Below are positions 41,827-50,421 of a stretch of 64,000 nucleotides of DNA, one piece after another. Position 1 is the first letter of the stretch; every line of letters starts with the position of its first letter. This DNA is from Eubacteriales bacterium. GTDB taxonomy: Bacteria > Bacillota > Clostridia > UBA1381. The notes beneath the pieces were generated by a model. The model was given only the letters and a program-made list of their open reading frames with translations. It was not told the DNA's origin and searched no databases. Location: positions 1-64,000 of the forward strand of contig JAHAZB010000114.1 of NCBI GenBank assembly GCA_018384175.1. The letters run 5' to 3'. A program made the translations under genes and the position numbers.

Positions 41827-42687
41827 TTAATTAAGACCAAGCAGGTCTAAAAGCCTGTCCAAATCTCTGTTTCCGTAGTATTCAATCTCAATCTTACCTT
41901 TCTTTGGCTTGTGATTGATGGTAACCTTTGTTCCGAGTCTTTCTTCCATAGACTTGCGTATTCTCTCTATCTGGAAATCGGTCTCATCAGGTCGTTTTTC
42001 TTTCTTCTGCTTGGTTGTAGCAGTTGATAGGTCCTTTGCAAGCTTCTCAGTTTGTCTTACGCTAAGTCCTTCGTCAATAATTCTGTTTATAAGAAATTCA
42101 CGAAGAACAGTTCCCTGCAGAGTAAGTACGCATCTTGCATGTCCCTCTGATATCTGTCCTGAAATAACATATTGCTGAAGCTCTGGTTCAAGGGACAGTA
42201 ATCTTAGTGAATTGGCAATTGCACTTCTGCTTTTACCAAGCTTTGCACTAATTTCTTCCTGTGTGAGATTAAACTCGTCCATCAGAGAACGGTAAGCGCT
42301 GGCTTCTTCTATTGGGTTTAAGTCCTCTCGCTGAATATTCTCAATCAGTGCAATTTCTGTAATTGCCTGATGCGTGTATTCTCTTACAATAGCAGGTATT
42401 TCCTTTAATCCTGCAAGCCTTGCGGCACGCCATCTTCTTTCACCGGCAACTATCTCGTAGCCAAGCGGAGTTTCAGTAAGTACAATTGGTTGAATTATAC
42501 CGTGTTCCTTGATTGATTCTGCCAAAAGTTCTAACTGTTCTTTGTCAAAGTGCTTTCTTGGTTGGTTTTTGTTAGGTTCAATATCAGATATCTTTATGCT
42601 GCGGACACCCTCGCTTGTCTCTACGACTGCAAGACTGCTTTCATCAAGAAATGCTGACATTCCTTTTCCGAGTCCTCTTTTAGCCAT
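41827..42687 (-). CDS. parB: Chromosome partitioning protein ParB (Spo0J)
   Basis: 286 residues. ParB/Srx CTPase domain with IEPNKNQPRKHFD and the GERRWRAARLAG box, then the HTH with LTQEEISAKLGKSRSAIANSLRLL and ISEGHARCVL. A basic linker and a C-terminal dimerisation domain (VTINHKPKKGKIEIEYYG) follow. ParB loads at parS sites and spreads by CTP-dependent sliding, recruiting SMC. Two perfect parS sites lie nearby at 43520 and 45259. The gene starts 5 bases after the parA stop. Confidence 0.96.
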   Translation of the reverse strand: MAKRGLGKGMSAFLDESSLAVVETSEGVRSIKISDIEPNKNQPRKHFDKEQLELLAESIKEHGIIQPIVLTETPLGYEIVAGERRWRAARLAGLKEIPAIVREYTHQAITEIALIENIQREDLNPIEEASAYRSLMDEFNLTQEEISAKLGKSRSAIANSLRLLSLEPELQQYVISGQISEGHARCVLTLQGTVLREFLINRIIDEGLSVRQTEKLAKDLSTATTKQKKEKRPDETDFQIERIRKSMEERLGTKVTINHKPKKGKIEIEYYGNRDLDRLLDLLGLN

Positions 42688-42692
42688 TTACT

Positions 42693-43457
42693 TCACCTCT
42701 CGTTATTTGCAACAACCTCACGTGCAAGGTCAAAGTATGCCTTAGCACCGCTTGAAGTGATGTCGTATTTTATAATAGGTTCGCCAAAGCTTGGTGCTTC
42801 GGAAAGCCTTACATTACGTGGTATATATGTTTTATAAACCTTGTCCTTAAAATGCTTCTTAACCTCGTCAAGCACCTGTTCGGAAAGATTTGTACGTTTA
42901 TCGTACATTGTTCCGAGAATTCCTTCTATTTTAATAGAAGGGTTACTTCGCTCTTTTATCATTTTAATAGTATTTACAATCTGTGCAAGTCCTTCAAGAG
43001 CGTAATATTCACATTGAATTGGTATAATAACTGAATCAGCTGCAGTCATTATATTGATAGAAAGCATTCCAAGAGCAGGAGGAGAGTCAATGATTATGTA
43101 ATCGTATTCCTCCTTGATGCTTGAAATAGCATTTTTAAGGAAGTATTCTCTCTTCTCCTCTGTTGCAAGCTCTATTTCTGCAGCAGAAAGATTGTTTTCT
43201 GATGGAATTACCGATAAATTACGGTATTTTGTTTTAATGATTGCATCATTTATCTTCTTTGGCTCTGCAAGACAGTCATAAAGAGTTAAATCAAACTCAT
43301 TTCTGTCGAGGCCAACACCGGAAGATGTGTTCCCCTGAGGGTCAGCATCAATAAGCAACACCTTTTTTCCTTTATAAGCAAGCGCTGCAGAAAGGTTTAC
43401 AGATGTAGTAGTTTTACCAACGCCACCCTTTTGGTTGGTTACAGCAATAATTTTCAT
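42693..43457 (-). CDS. parA: Chromosome partitioning ATPase ParA (Soj)
   Basis: 254 residues of the deviant Walker ATPase family: KGGVGKTTTSVNLSAALA at the N-terminus, DADPQGNTSSG and the Walker B-like DYIIIDSPPALGML. It works with ParB in origin segregation and control of DnaA. The AGGGGATAAGC RBS precedes ATG 43457. Its promoter directly abuts a parS site, so ParB binding could repress the operon. Confidence 0.96.
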   Translation of the reverse strand: MKIIAVTNQKGGVGKTTTSVNLSAALAYKGKKVLLIDADPQGNTSSGVGLDRNEFDLTLYDCLAEPKKINDAIIKTKYRNLSVIPSENNLSAAEIELATEEKREYFLKNAISSIKEEYDYIIIDSPPALGMLSINIMTAADSVIIPIQCEYYALEGLAQIVNTIKMIKERSNPSIKIEGILGTMYDKRTNLSEQVLDEVKKHFKDKVYKTYIPRNVRLSEAPSFGEPIIKYDITSSGAKAYFDLAREVVANNER

Positions 43458-43491
43458 ATGCTTATCCCCTATTGAATTTATTTATACTACT

Positions 43492-43519
43492 ATTATACCA
43501 CAAATTTTTCAGTTGTAAA
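43492..43519 (-). promoter_or_regulatory. parA promoter adjoining parS
   Basis: On the minus strand TTTACA (43514-43519) and TATAAT (43492-43497) are separated by 16 bases. The -35 touches the parS site at 43520. Confidence 0.75.
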
Positions 43520-43535
43520 TGTTTCACGTGAAACA
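43520..43535. promoter_or_regulatory. parS: parS site 1
   Basis: TGTTTCACGTGAAACA, a perfect 16-base palindrome identical to the consensus known from Bacillus. It lies between the divergent parA and gerA genes. Confidence 0.97.
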
Positions 43536-43621
43536 TTTTGAAATTTTTATTAAAAAAGTACATAAAATTTCACATTATAGCAAAAATAACAGTAAAATGA
43601 CAGTATCAGGGGGACTAAGAG

Positions 43622-45256
43622 TTGAGTATCATATCATTTTTGAAAAAAATATTTGTTTACGATGCTTCGGACAACTATGAAGCAGCTGTTATAGAGAATA
43701 CAAATTATAATGTGCAATTTGATTCAAGAAAGGTAGAAAAACCGATAAGCAAAAAAGTAAGTTCATCACTTAATGAAAATTTTCTTGAAATCAGAGAAAT
43801 GTTTAGTGTCCCTACAAATAATGATGTAATTATTAAGGAGTTTTCTCTAAAAGGGGACATAAAAGGCTTCCTTTTCTTCTACGAAGGTATGGTAAACGTA
43901 CAGATTATAGATGATTTTGTTATAAGAGGCTTGTTAGAGCTACCTTTTTCGGAGGAAGACTCTGTTGAAACACTTGCGCGTGAGATAAAGGATAAATTTA
44001 TTATTCACGCGCAGGTAAATTTGACAGATAGTATTGATTTAATTGCAGAAGAAGTAAATTTCGGCGGATGCGGACTGTTTATAGATGGCTTAAATCAGGC
44101 TTTTGCGCTTGATGTAAGAACTTGGGAGCACAGAAGTATTACAAAACCTGAGAATGAGCAGTCTATATATGGTCCACAGGAAGCATTTGCTGAAATGCTC
44201 AGAACTAATACAATTCTTATTCGTAAAATACTTAAAACTGAAAAATTGATAGCTGAAGGCGTGAAAGTTGGTAATATATCCAAGACGAGAGGTGTTATAC
44301 TTTATATAAATGATATAGCTAACGAAAATCTTGTAAAGGAGGTCAGAAACCGCATAAATGCTATATCTATTGATTATATAATTTCAATTGAGGAAGTTGA
44401 GCAACTGATTGAAACCGGAGGATTTCTTGCTCCTACACAGACGATGTCTACCGAAAGACCGGACAGAACTGCGCGTGCATTAAGTGAGGGCAGAGTTGTT
44501 ATGTTATTAAACGGAAGTCCGCGTGCGTTGGTTTTCCCGACGAACGCATATGAACTGACGCACGCGGCATCTGACGCATTTTTACGTGCTCCGTATGCAA
44601 ATATGTCAAGAATTGTGCGCTTGATAGGAATGTTTGTGTCTGTTCTGTTGCCTGCATTATATCTTGCAGTAACATTATTTCATCAGGAGATGCTGCCGAC
44701 ATATCTTTTGTACGCAATTAGCGCCGCAAGAGCAAACGTGCCGTTTCCGAGCGTTGTTGAGCTGTTGCTTATGGACTTTTCTTTTGAAATGATAAGAGAA
44801 GCTGGTATAAGAATGCCCGGCCCTGTTGGTCAGACGCTTGGCATAGTCGGTGGTCTTATACTTGGTCAGTCTGCTGTAAGCGCAAAGATAGTAAGCCCTA
44901 TAATGATTGTCATTATCGCAATTACAGGAATAGGCTCATTTGCAACTGCAGATTACTCTCTTAGTTGGAATTTTAGGATTTTACGCTTGATTTTTATTCT
45001 TCTTGCCGCGTTTGCCGGATTATTTGGCATAGGAGTAGGATTATTCCTTTACACAGTCTATGTTTCATCAATAAATAATTTTGGTATTCCATTTCTTTCG
45101 CCTTTCCCTGGCAGTGATAACGGAAGCTTCTTTTCTGCCTTGTTTGTAAGACATATATGGAAAAGAGAACACAGACCATCCTTCCTGTCTACAAAACGAA
45201 CCGAACAGGAGCCTCAAATCAGCCGTATGTGGAAGAACGGAAGAAATAGAAAGTAA
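43622..45256 (+). CDS. gerA: Spore germination protein, GerA family (A subunit)
   Basis: 544 residues. A cytoplasmic N-terminal domain (~1-310) contains the family signature FYEGMVNVQIIDDFVIRGL and ends TMSTERPDRTARALSEGRVVMLLNGSP. About five membrane helices follow (LIGMFVSVLLPALYLAVTLF; IVGGLILGQSAVSAKIVSPI) with the conserved PFPSVVELLLMDFSFEMIREAGIRMPGPVGQTLG loop. It forms the germinant receptor in the spore inner membrane with the B and C subunits encoded downstream. It starts at TTG 43622 after AGGGGG. The two parS sites bracket this gene exactly. Confidence 0.95.
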   Translation: MSIISFLKKIFVYDASDNYEAAVIENTNYNVQFDSRKVEKPISKKVSSSLNENFLEIREMFSVPTNNDVIIKEFSLKGDIKGFLFFYEGMVNVQIIDDFVIRGLLELPFSEEDSVETLAREIKDKFIIHAQVNLTDSIDLIAEEVNFGGCGLFIDGLNQAFALDVRTWEHRSITKPENEQSIYGPQEAFAEMLRTNTILIRKILKTEKLIAEGVKVGNISKTRGVILYINDIANENLVKEVRNRINAISIDYIISIEEVEQLIETGGFLAPTQTMSTERPDRTARALSEGRVVMLLNGSPRALVFPTNAYELTHAASDAFLRAPYANMSRIVRLIGMFVSVLLPALYLAVTLFHQEMLPTYLLYAISAARANVPFPSVVELLLMDFSFEMIREAGIRMPGPVGQTLGIVGGLILGQSAVSAKIVSPIMIVIIAITGIGSFATADYSLSWNFRILRLIFILLAAFAGLFGIGVGLFLYTVYVSSINNFGIPFLSPFPGSDNGSFFSALFVRHIWKREHRPSFLSTKRTEQEPQISRMWKNGRNRK

Positions 45257-45258
45257 AT

Positions 45259-45274
45259 TGTTTCACGTGAAACA
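45259..45274. promoter_or_regulatory. parS: parS site 2
   Basis: A second perfect TGTTTCACGTGAAACA, in the 33-base gap between gerA and gerB. The AAGGAG RBS of gerB follows it directly. Confidence 0.97.
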
Positions 45275-45289
45275 TTTAAGGAGAACAGA

Positions 45290-46366
45290 ATGAAATATAG
45301 GTTAAAGAGCAGGGAACTGACATCTATTCTAATAAATCTGATAGTTGTAAAAATGCTTTTCACTTACCCAAGATATATTGTTGAACGGTGTTTGAATGGT
45401 GCATGGCTGTCAGTTACTATATACCTTGTTGTAACACTCGGTATATTCTGGCTTACACAGCTTTTGTACCTGAAAACAGGGAAATTATCAATTCTCAGTC
45501 AGGCGGAAGTCATAGGAGGTAAAGTATTTCGGATAATTACAGGTCTATTTGTGATTACACTCCTGATGCTGAATATTGCACCAATGGTAAGAGCATTTCC
45601 TGAAGCAATCAAGACAGCACTGCTCCAAAACACACCAATGCTCATAATCGTAGCAATACTTGCAATAGGTGTGGCGTTTGGTGCAAGTATGGGAATAGAG
45701 GCTCTCGGGAGAACCGCATCAGTATTTATACCTATCGCAGGGACATTTATAGCATTGTTCTATGTTCTGCTCCTCCCGCATTACGAAGTTACAAATATAT
45801 TTCCATTTTCAATCAAGGATGTTGTTATCAGAGGTGCATCATCTATGTCTGTGTTCGCAGATATATTTGTTCTAAGCCTTCTATTGCAATACACAGATAA
45901 TATAAATACAGTAAAAAAATCTGGATTTACGGCACTATGTTTAGGTGGAGTTACCGGAATACTCATAGTTCTTGCATACTGCTTTGTTTACCAGTATCCC
46001 GTCAGCGCAAGATTTATTGTCCCCATGTATCAACTAACAAGACTCGTTAAAATAGGGACGTATTTTCAACGACTTGAAGCTATATTTGAATTTGTCTGGT
46101 CTATTTCTATACTGATATATACTTCAATATATCTGTTTATAATGTGTGATACTTTTAAGCAGAGCTTTGGATTAAGGCATCATAAGCCATTTGTGTTTCC
46201 TCTTTTGATAATTCTTCTCCGGCTTGTCTTCTGGGAAGAGAGCTATACAGAGGCACTCAGGTCAAATTATGTAAATTCGGCGGTAATTTATCCAATTCTT
46301 TATATTTTACCGCTTCTATACGGAATTTTATATATTACAAAGACAAAAAGGAGTGAAAAGAGGTGA
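45290..46366 (+). CDS. gerB: Spore germination permease, GerAB family (B subunit)
   Basis: 358 residues with about ten membrane segments of the APC-superfamily type (e.g. IITGLFVITLLMLNIAPMVRAFPEAIKTALL; MLIIVAILAIGVAFGASMGIEALGRTASVFIPIAG). This subunit binds the germinant in related receptors. It overlaps gerC by 4 bases. The germinant cannot be predicted. Confidence 0.94.
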   Translation: MKYRLKSRELTSILINLIVVKMLFTYPRYIVERCLNGAWLSVTIYLVVTLGIFWLTQLLYLKTGKLSILSQAEVIGGKVFRIITGLFVITLLMLNIAPMVRAFPEAIKTALLQNTPMLIIVAILAIGVAFGASMGIEALGRTASVFIPIAGTFIALFYVLLLPHYEVTNIFPFSIKDVVIRGASSMSVFADIFVLSLLLQYTDNINTVKKSGFTALCLGGVTGILIVLAYCFVYQYPVSARFIVPMYQLTRLVKIGTYFQRLEAIFEFVWSISILIYTSIYLFIMCDTFKQSFGLRHHKPFVFPLLIILLRLVFWEESYTEALRSNYVNSAVIYPILYILPLLYGILYITKTKRSEKR

Positions 46367-47595
46367 AAATATCTGCACTTATTCTTGCTGTAATGCTATT
46401 AACATCATGTAGCAGAGCATCAGAACCTAACGAGCTTGCATATATTGTTGCAATAGGAATTGATAAAGGGGAAGAAGGGCAAAAGTATAATGTAACACTT
46501 CAGATAGCAAATCCGATGGCAATAAGCGGCGGCTCAAAGGAAGAGGGGGGAGAAGGCGGGAAAAAGACAATATCGAATATTTCTGTCGGAGCACCTACAA
46601 TATTTTCAGCAGTAAATATTGCTAATCACCTCTACTCAAAAGAGCTATCTCTTGCACATACAAAGTTAATTCTGTTCGGCGAAGAAATCGCAAAGAATGA
46701 AGGGTTGACAGAATTCAGTGAAGCGATTGCAAGAAGTGAAGAAATAAGACCAAATACCTTTCTTTCTGTGGTAAAAGGCGAAGCGAAAGAGTATCTTAAT
46801 GAGATAAAGCCAACAAACGAAGTTAATCCGGTGCAATATTATGAAGTGATTTATGAATCGGACGATAACGGTTTTATAGCAAATAATCCGTGTCAGGACT
46901 TTTATGCATATGAAATGAGTCCTGAACGTGAAAATGTTCTTCCGCTTTCTGCGGTGATGAAAGAGGGAAGTGGAGAAGGGACACAAAACAATGAATATAA
47001 CGGCTTTGAATATAGGTTGAATGATTACAAAGCAGGCGAAATAAAGATAGAAGGTGATATTAAAACACAGACTGTGGGTATGGCAGTGTTTAAGAACGGC
47101 AAGATGATAGAAGAGGCAGGAGCAGTTGAAACCGAAATATACAATATCCTCACAGGAAACTATATCAAAAGCGAAATTACCTACTATGATAAGAATGACC
47201 CTAATAAACCGGTAGCGCTCGTTCAGACGCAGCAGAGAAAGCCTGATATCAAGGTTAATATAAGTAGTGATGTTCCAAAAATCAAGATTAAGCTGTATCT
47301 TGAGGCAGATTTAAGAACAGTTTCGCAAAGCTATATAGTAGAGCAGGAGATGGACTCCTTTGAAGAACAGGTAACTAAGGAAATTGAACAAAGTTGTATA
47401 GCTTTTCTTGAAAAGACTGCACGAGAATACAAGAGCGATATTGTAGGCTTTGGCAGGTTTATCAAGCATAAGTTCAAGAGCTTTGACGACTTTGAGCTTT
47501 ATAACTGGCAGGATAGGTATACGCTTTCTGAATTTGAAGTTGATGTGGATTTTCATTTAAGGCGAAGCGGACTTATTAACAGACGTAGAGGATAG
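46363..47595 (+). CDS. gerC: Ger(x)C family germination lipoprotein (C subunit)
   Basis: 410 residues, starting at GTG 46363. A lipoprotein signal ends in LTSC (Cys16), followed by the typical ELAYIVAIGIDKG. Later signatures include ELSLAHTKLILFGEEIA, SVVKGEAKEYL and the C-terminal CIAFLEKTAREYKSDIVGFGRFIKHKF. It is the outer-face component of the receptor and completes the A-B-C order. Translation is coupled to gerB. Confidence 0.95.
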   Translation: MKISALILAVMLLTSCSRASEPNELAYIVAIGIDKGEEGQKYNVTLQIANPMAISGGSKEEGGEGGKKTISNISVGAPTIFSAVNIANHLYSKELSLAHTKLILFGEEIAKNEGLTEFSEAIARSEEIRPNTFLSVVKGEAKEYLNEIKPTNEVNPVQYYEVIYESDDNGFIANNPCQDFYAYEMSPERENVLPLSAVMKEGSGEGTQNNEYNGFEYRLNDYKAGEIKIEGDIKTQTVGMAVFKNGKMIEEAGAVETEIYNILTGNYIKSEITYYDKNDPNKPVALVQTQQRKPDIKVNISSDVPKIKIKLYLEADLRTVSQSYIVEQEMDSFEEQVTKEIEQSCIAFLEKTAREYKSDIVGFGRFIKHKFKSFDDFELYNWQDRYTLSEFEVDVDFHLRRSGLINRRRG

Positions 47596-47604
47596 GGACA
47601 TAAA

Positions 47605-47760
47605 ATGGAAATAGTATCGTTTGCGGTGATAGTAATAATGGCAGTAAGATGTATCAGCTATGGAGTAAGTGCATTTACAGATAAGAATATAGTCGGCGGA
47701 ATTGCTTCTGTTGCACTTGCAATTGGGTCGGTAGTGTGTGGAACAGCAGTTTTTTATTGA
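47605..47760 (+). CDS. Small membrane protein at the end of the ger operon
   Basis: 51 residues: MEIVSFAVIVIMAVRCISYG, a short polar turn (FTDKN), then a second hydrophobic stretch IVGGIASVALAIGSVVCGTA. It has a GGATAGGG RBS and starts 9 bases after the gerC stop, so it is likely translated with the operon. Small two-helix proteins (GerD-like or GerX-type D subunits) are known from some ger operons and modulate receptor function; assignment to them is a guess. Confidence 0.7.
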   Translation: MEIVSFAVIVIMAVRCISYGVSAFTDKNIVGGIASVALAIGSVVCGTAVFY

Positions 47761-47785
47761 CAAAAATTAGTTACTGTGATAAAAT
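47757..47785 (+). promoter_or_regulatory. rnpB promoter
   Basis: A perfect -35 TTGACA (47757-47762) overlaps the stop codon of the small membrane protein. After 17 bases TAAAAT (47780-47785) follows, placing the start of transcription at about 47792, one base from the predicted RNA 5' end. Confidence 0.88.
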
Positions 47786-47792
47786 CGTAAGT

Positions 47793-48125
47793 GAGTAGGT
47801 CAGACAATCGCGGGCAAAGAGATTTGCGTGAGGAAAGTCCGGGCTCCATAGAGCAAGGATGCCGGCTAACGGCCGGTGAGGGCGACCTTAAGGATAGTGC
47901 AACAGAAAATAAATGCCTCGTTTTCGGGGCGATTGTGGAAATGTGTGGTAAGAGCGCACAGGGGATATGGTAACTGACTCTCCGTGTAAACCCCATCCGG
48001 AGCAACATTTGACAGCACAATTAAGCCTGCTCGGCACTGTGCGACGAAATGGCTTGAGCAACGCAGCAATGCGTTGCCACAGATAGATGATTGTCTAATA
48101 CAGAACCCGGCTTACAGACCTGCTC
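47793..48125 (+). ncRNA. rnpB: RNase P RNA, bacterial class A
   Basis: The catalytic RNA that matures tRNA 5' ends. Universally conserved segments are present: GAGGAAAGTCCGGGCTCC near 47829, GGGCGACC, and ACAGAACCCGGCTTACAGACC near the 3' end. GAGTAGGTC (47793-47801) pairs with GACCTGCTC (48117-48125) to form helix P1, which sets the ends at about 333 nucleotides. Any ORF drawn across this stretch is spurious. Confidence 0.96.
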
Positions 48126-48177
48126 TTTTGCTTGAAACTTTAATATCTTATTCTGCCACCGGGTAGAGAAATGCTTT

Positions 48178-48231
48178 GCATTCGGACGCATATCGTTAGG
48201 TCTTTGAAGATATGCCTTCGGATGCTTTTTT
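48178..48231 (+). terminator. Terminator downstream of rnpB
   Basis: GCATTCGGACGCATATC pairs with GATATGCCTTCGGATGC (imperfect, 17 bases per arm) and is followed by TTTTTT. It stands just ahead of pnuC, so it ends the RNase P transcript. Confidence 0.85.
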
Positions 48232-48252
48232 AGATAATAGGGGGGACATATA

Positions 48253-48930
48253 ATGATAAAATCACTAAAAAATCTTACATTGTTTGAGTGGATACTGTGG
48301 TTCTGCTCGTTGTCAGTAATTGCAGGAACATTCCTTGCTACAAAAGCAGGCGATACTTTGACAGTATTTTCGTCGCTTTTGGGAGTTACAGCATTGATTT
48401 TTATTGCCAAAGGCGATGTTTTAGGACAGATATTGACAATTATTTTCAGTATATTGTATGCTGTTATATCGTATAAATACCGCTATTTCAGCGAGATTTT
48501 AACATATCTCGGAATGACAGCACCGATAGCGGGAGCGACAGTGGTCGAGTGGATAAAAAATCCGTACAGTGAAAGACAGGTCAGAATAAGTACACTCTCA
48601 CCTAAAAAAGCTATCTTACTGGCTGTCGGTGCGATATCGGTAACGGTTCTGTTTTTCTTTATAATGCGTGCTCTTAAAACACCAAATCTCTATTTCAGCA
48701 CCGTTTCCATTACCACAAGCTTCCTTGCATCAGGTCTGATGCTTTTAAGGAGCCCATACTATGCAATCGCATATGCTTTGAATGATGTAGTACTTGTTGT
48801 GCTGTGGGTTCTTGCCACAAAGACAGATAGCTCTTTTATGCCGATGGTTGTGTGCTTTTTGATGTTCTTTGTGAATGATGTATATGGGTTTGTAAACTGG
48901 AAGGTTATGGCGAGGAAACAGCAAACTTAA
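48253..48930 (+). CDS. pnuC: Nicotinamide riboside transporter PnuC
   Basis: 225 residues with about seven membrane helices. Family signatures: the N-terminal LTLFEWILWFCSL, IFIAKGDVLGQILTIIFSILYAVISYKYRYFSEILTYLGMTAPIA, NPYSERQVRI, and the C-terminal YAIAYALNDVVLVVLW with FFVNDVYGFVNW. It takes up an NAD precursor, probably nicotinamide riboside, by facilitated diffusion coupled to phosphorylation. No NAD- or other riboswitch-like element is obvious in the short leader beyond the rnpB terminator. RBS is AGGGGGGAC. Confidence 0.93.
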   Translation: MIKSLKNLTLFEWILWFCSLSVIAGTFLATKAGDTLTVFSSLLGVTALIFIAKGDVLGQILTIIFSILYAVISYKYRYFSEILTYLGMTAPIAGATVVEWIKNPYSERQVRISTLSPKKAILLAVGAISVTVLFFFIMRALKTPNLYFSTVSITTSFLASGLMLLRSPYYAIAYALNDVVLVVLWVLATKTDSSFMPMVVCFLMFFVNDVYGFVNWKVMARKQQT

Positions 48931-48936
48931 TGAAAT

Positions 48937-48976
48937 AACGGAGCAGTCTTTATATCAAGACAACTCCGTTTTATTT
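48937..48976. terminator. Bidirectional terminator between pnuC and the M15 gene
   Basis: AACGGAG/CTCCGTT with an inner GTCTT/AAGAC stem, followed by TTTATTTT on the plus strand. It serves the two convergent genes. Confidence 0.82.
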
Positions 48977-49920
48977 TACCTGAATGATGAAATTACTGTG
49001 GTTTTATTATTGTAAGTGTACCAGAAATATTTTGATGTTCTGGTGTCTACGTGCACAAAGGTGGAATAGCGACCAATGCCCTTTACGCCTATGCTTTGTG
49101 CATACTGTGCAAGCTGAAGCGGTGTTACACCGCTTATTTTTATGTCGGCAGCTTGTCCGTACAAGTGTAATGAGTTAGAATTACCGCCTTGTGCAGCGTT
49201 GTGAGCCTTGGTGCGATATGCGGAATTTATCGTAACAGCCCTGCCAAAATGGTCTCTAATGCCTTGCAGTAGTGCCGCAAGCTTATGGTCAATTAAAATG
49301 GTGTCCGAGCCATCATTACACTTAAACTCCTTTACCTGAAAGTTCTTTGTGATGTATTTATTACCGTCAGCCTTTAGTGAGTATTTAACAACCTTAGATG
49401 GTGTTTGCTGATACGTAGTCTTTATAATAGCCGAGCCGGACGATGATTGTCCCATACCTGATTTTAAGACAGATATTTTGCTAAGCGTTTTGCCTCCGGC
49501 AAGTCCATCTGCCACAAGACCGTTTGCCGATTGAAATTTCATTACGGCATTCTTTGTGTTTGTGCCGTAAATTCCGTCTGCTGCACCTGTTGTATAGCCG
49601 AGTAATGCCAAGTCATTCTGTAAAGCTTTCACTGTTGAGTCTATCTTGCTGAGAGTGTTTTCTCCTGCAATCCCATCCACAACAAGACCATTTGCAGACT
49701 GAAAGATTTTTACTGCAGAAACAGTGTTCTCACTGTAAATCCCATCCGTTGCTGTTTTTGCGTATCCAAGACCATTGAGATTCATTTGTAGAATTTTTAC
49801 CTTTGTGCCTGTACTGCCGGCTTTAAGCAACTGAGCTGATGCTGTATAAGATGCAAAAGTACAGAGAATAAGAGCTGTTAAGACTAACGATAATAAGGGT
49901 TTGATTTTTTTTATGTACAT
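48976..49920 (-). CDS. Secreted peptidoglycan-binding M15-type peptidase
   Basis: 314 residues. Signal peptide (CTFASYTASAQLL), two PG_binding_1 repeats (LKAGSTGTKVKILQMNLNGLGYAKTATDGIYSENT; LQNDLALLGYTTGAADGIYGTNT), a linker, then a C-terminal peptidase M15A domain. Zinc ligands appear in SLHLYGQAADIKI (His and Asp) and in TFVHVDTR (His). The domain resembles VanY/L,D- or D,D-carboxypeptidases and the spore-related murein hydrolases. It cuts or trims wall peptides, and spoIIID next door hints at a role in sporulation or cortex. A consensus promoter precedes it. Confidence 0.9.
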   Translation of the reverse strand: MYIKKIKPLLSLVLTALILCTFASYTASAQLLKAGSTGTKVKILQMNLNGLGYAKTATDGIYSENTVSAVKIFQSANGLVVDGIAGENTLSKIDSTVKALQNDLALLGYTTGAADGIYGTNTKNAVMKFQSANGLVADGLAGGKTLSKISVLKSGMGQSSSGSAIIKTTYQQTPSKVVKYSLKADGNKYITKNFQVKEFKCNDGSDTILIDHKLAALLQGIRDHFGRAVTINSAYRTKAHNAAQGGNSNSLHLYGQAADIKISGVTPLQLAQYAQSIGVKGIGRYSTFVHVDTRTSKYFWYTYNNKTTVISSFR

Positions 49921-49953
49921 AGTACGCCTCCTTTTGTTTTATGTCCCTTATTT

Positions 49954-49982
49954 AGTATAACAGAGAATATAACGTTAGTCAA
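49954..49982 (-). promoter_or_regulatory. Promoter of the M15 peptidase gene
   Basis: On the minus strand TTGACT (49977-49982) and TATACT (49954-49959) are 17 bases apart. An AAGGAGG RBS lies just ahead of the start. Confidence 0.75.
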
Positions 49983-50011
49983 TTAAATACAGTATGTAAT
50001 GATTACCAGTT

Positions 50012-50044
50012 AAAAAAGGTGTGAAACACGCTCACACCTTTTTG
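50012..50044 (-). terminator. Terminator of spoIIID
   Basis: AAAAAGGTGTGA pairs with TCACACCTTTTT across a 7-base loop; on the minus strand it ends in CCTTTTTTAAC. Confidence 0.85.
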
Positions 50045-50045
50045 C

Positions 50046-50303
50046 TTATCTTAACTGTTCACGAAGATATTTCTCTCTTGTTGCCATACCGCCTCTTATG
50101 TGCCGCTCTGCTTTGTTTTCTGCTAAGACCTTTTGCACTTTAATCTGCAGTCGACCGTCTATATGTGATAAACGTTCGGTTATATCTTTATGTACAGTTG
50201 ATTTTGAAACATTAAATTTTTTAGCAGCGGCGCGGACGGTGGAGCGGGTTTCGATAATATATACCGCGAGGTCAACGGCGCGCTGCTCAATGTATTCCTT
50301 CAT
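50046..50303 (-). CDS. spoIIID: Sporulation transcriptional regulator SpoIIID
   Basis: 85 residues from ATG 50303 (RBS GAGAGGTGG). MKEYIEQRAVDLAVYIIETR, then the HTH TVRAAAKKFNVSKSTVHKDITERL, then basic C-terminal residues (ATREKYLREQLR). This mother-cell regulator switches sigmaE and sigmaK gene sets during sporulation. Length and motif match the family closely, and it is good evidence that the organism belongs to a spore-forming lineage. Confidence 0.95.
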   Translation of the reverse strand: MKEYIEQRAVDLAVYIIETRSTVRAAAKKFNVSKSTVHKDITERLSHIDGRLQIKVQKVLAENKAERHIRGGMATREKYLREQLR

Positions 50304-50421
50304 ACATCCACCTCTCAATCAGTGCTTATTACAAATATATGACAATAAAGTCAGGAATATGAAAAACACTTGAAAAAGGTCGATATATTTTATATATTCT
50401 ACTATATGGTGGTGATAGGGA

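Noticed and set aside
48126-48252. Riboswitch in front of pnuC
   Set aside because: The conspicuous hairpin is followed by a T-run and is explained as the rnpB terminator; no known NAD- or other aptamer pattern was recognised.
47754-48410. Several ORFs across the RNase P RNA gene
   Set aside because: They lie on a structured RNA with universally conserved segments, so the coding potential is accidental.
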